Source: an uncultured Kiritimatiellota bacterium (GTDB taxonomy: Bacteria > Verrucomicrobiota > Kiritimatiellia > RFP12 > UBA1067). From it: a DNA stretch of 5,289 nt. Location: positions 1 through 5,289 of the forward strand of contig CAKTZI010000089.1 of NCBI GenBank assembly GCA_934635385.1, written 5' to 3'. The position numbers and the translations under genes are program-made. Below, piece by piece: positions 5,144-5,289 of this stretch. The notes under the pieces were generated by a model. The model worked only from the letters and a program-made list of their open reading frames with translations, searched no databases and had not been told where the DNA came from. Numbering within the stretch: position 1 is the first letter of the stretch; every line of letters begins with the position of its first letter.

Positions 5144-5289
5144 ATGAAAGCCATGTGTCTTGAAAACAGGGAGTTCGTCTGGAAGGACGTGCCCGACCCC
5201 GTGTGCCACGGCGGGTTCGACGTGAAGATCCGCATCCGGGCGTGCGCCCTCAACCGCGCCGACCTCATGCAGCGGCAGGGCATCTACGC
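5144..5289 (+). CDS. Medium-chain dehydrogenase/reductase, quinone oxidoreductase (PIG3-like), N-terminal fragment
   Basis: The first 48 residues are visible before the window ends. They start MKAMCLENREFVWKDVPDP and continue DVKIRIRACALNRADLMQRQGIY. This is the N-terminal GroES-like fold of the medium-chain dehydrogenase/reductase superfamily; NRADLMQRQGIY closely follows the NR.DLLQR.G.YPPP pattern of PIG3-type NAD(P)H:quinone oxidoreductases, which lack catalytic zinc and use NADPH. Members with zinc usually have Cys in a GxCGTD motif here, and that is absent. The start at ATG 5144 is supported by the purine box at 5132-5135. The gene lies 625 bp past the operon and is probably transcribed separately, so a pathway link is not shown. 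The cofactor-binding Rossmann part lies outside the window. Confidence 0.8.
   Translation, partial: MKAMCLENREFVWKDVPDPVCHGGFDVKIRIRACALNRADLMQRQGIY

Overview
The window looks like chromosomal DNA of a GC-rich bacterium with compact coding regions and longer, more AT-rich spacers full of palindromic repeats. A LacI-type sensor fused to an AraC DNA-binding domain (XylR-like), a REP-associated transposase, and intergenic CACGGAG and CGCAAAG octamer repeats together suggest the Planctomycetes-Verrucomicrobia-Chlamydiae side of the tree, perhaps Kiritimatiellota, Lentisphaerota or Verrucomicrobiota. This placement is inferred from gene style, not from a marker gene.

Layout: (1) Positions 2-373 (+) hold the C-terminal end of a REP-associated tyrosine transposase (RAYT). 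Its coding sequence contains a 14-bp inverted repeat, and a palindrome with nearly the same core lies just downstream. (2) Positions 466-1653 (-) encode a complete XylR-like regulator that converges on the transposase. (3) Positions 1654-2470 are an 817-bp spacer with the regulator promoter, several hairpins, a partial copy and a long copy (A) of an ERIC-like imperfect palindrome, and the promoter of the next gene. (4) Positions 2471-4518 (+) form a two-gene operon: a type I 3-dehydroquinate dehydratase-like protein, then a major facilitator transporter that overlaps it by 4 nt. (5) Positions 4519-5143 are a 625-bp spacer made of two octamer-repeat hairpins and a second copy (B) of the ERIC-like element. 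(6) Positions 5144-5289 (+) are the start of a medium-chain zinc-less alcohol dehydrogenase/quinone oxidoreductase, cut by the window end.

The central genes read as a small sugar- or cyclitol-acid module: the regulator would sense a small molecule, the transporter would move a polar or anionic substrate, and the dehydratase-like enzyme would act on a cyclic hydroxy acid related to dehydroquinate. The substrate cannot be read from sequence. I found no clear new defence, RNA or secretion system. The most unusual content is non-coding: the paired ERIC-like elements, the octamer hairpins, the palindrome inside the transposase gene, and two near-identical extended -10 promoters placed so close to their start codons that the mRNAs should be leaderless or nearly so.
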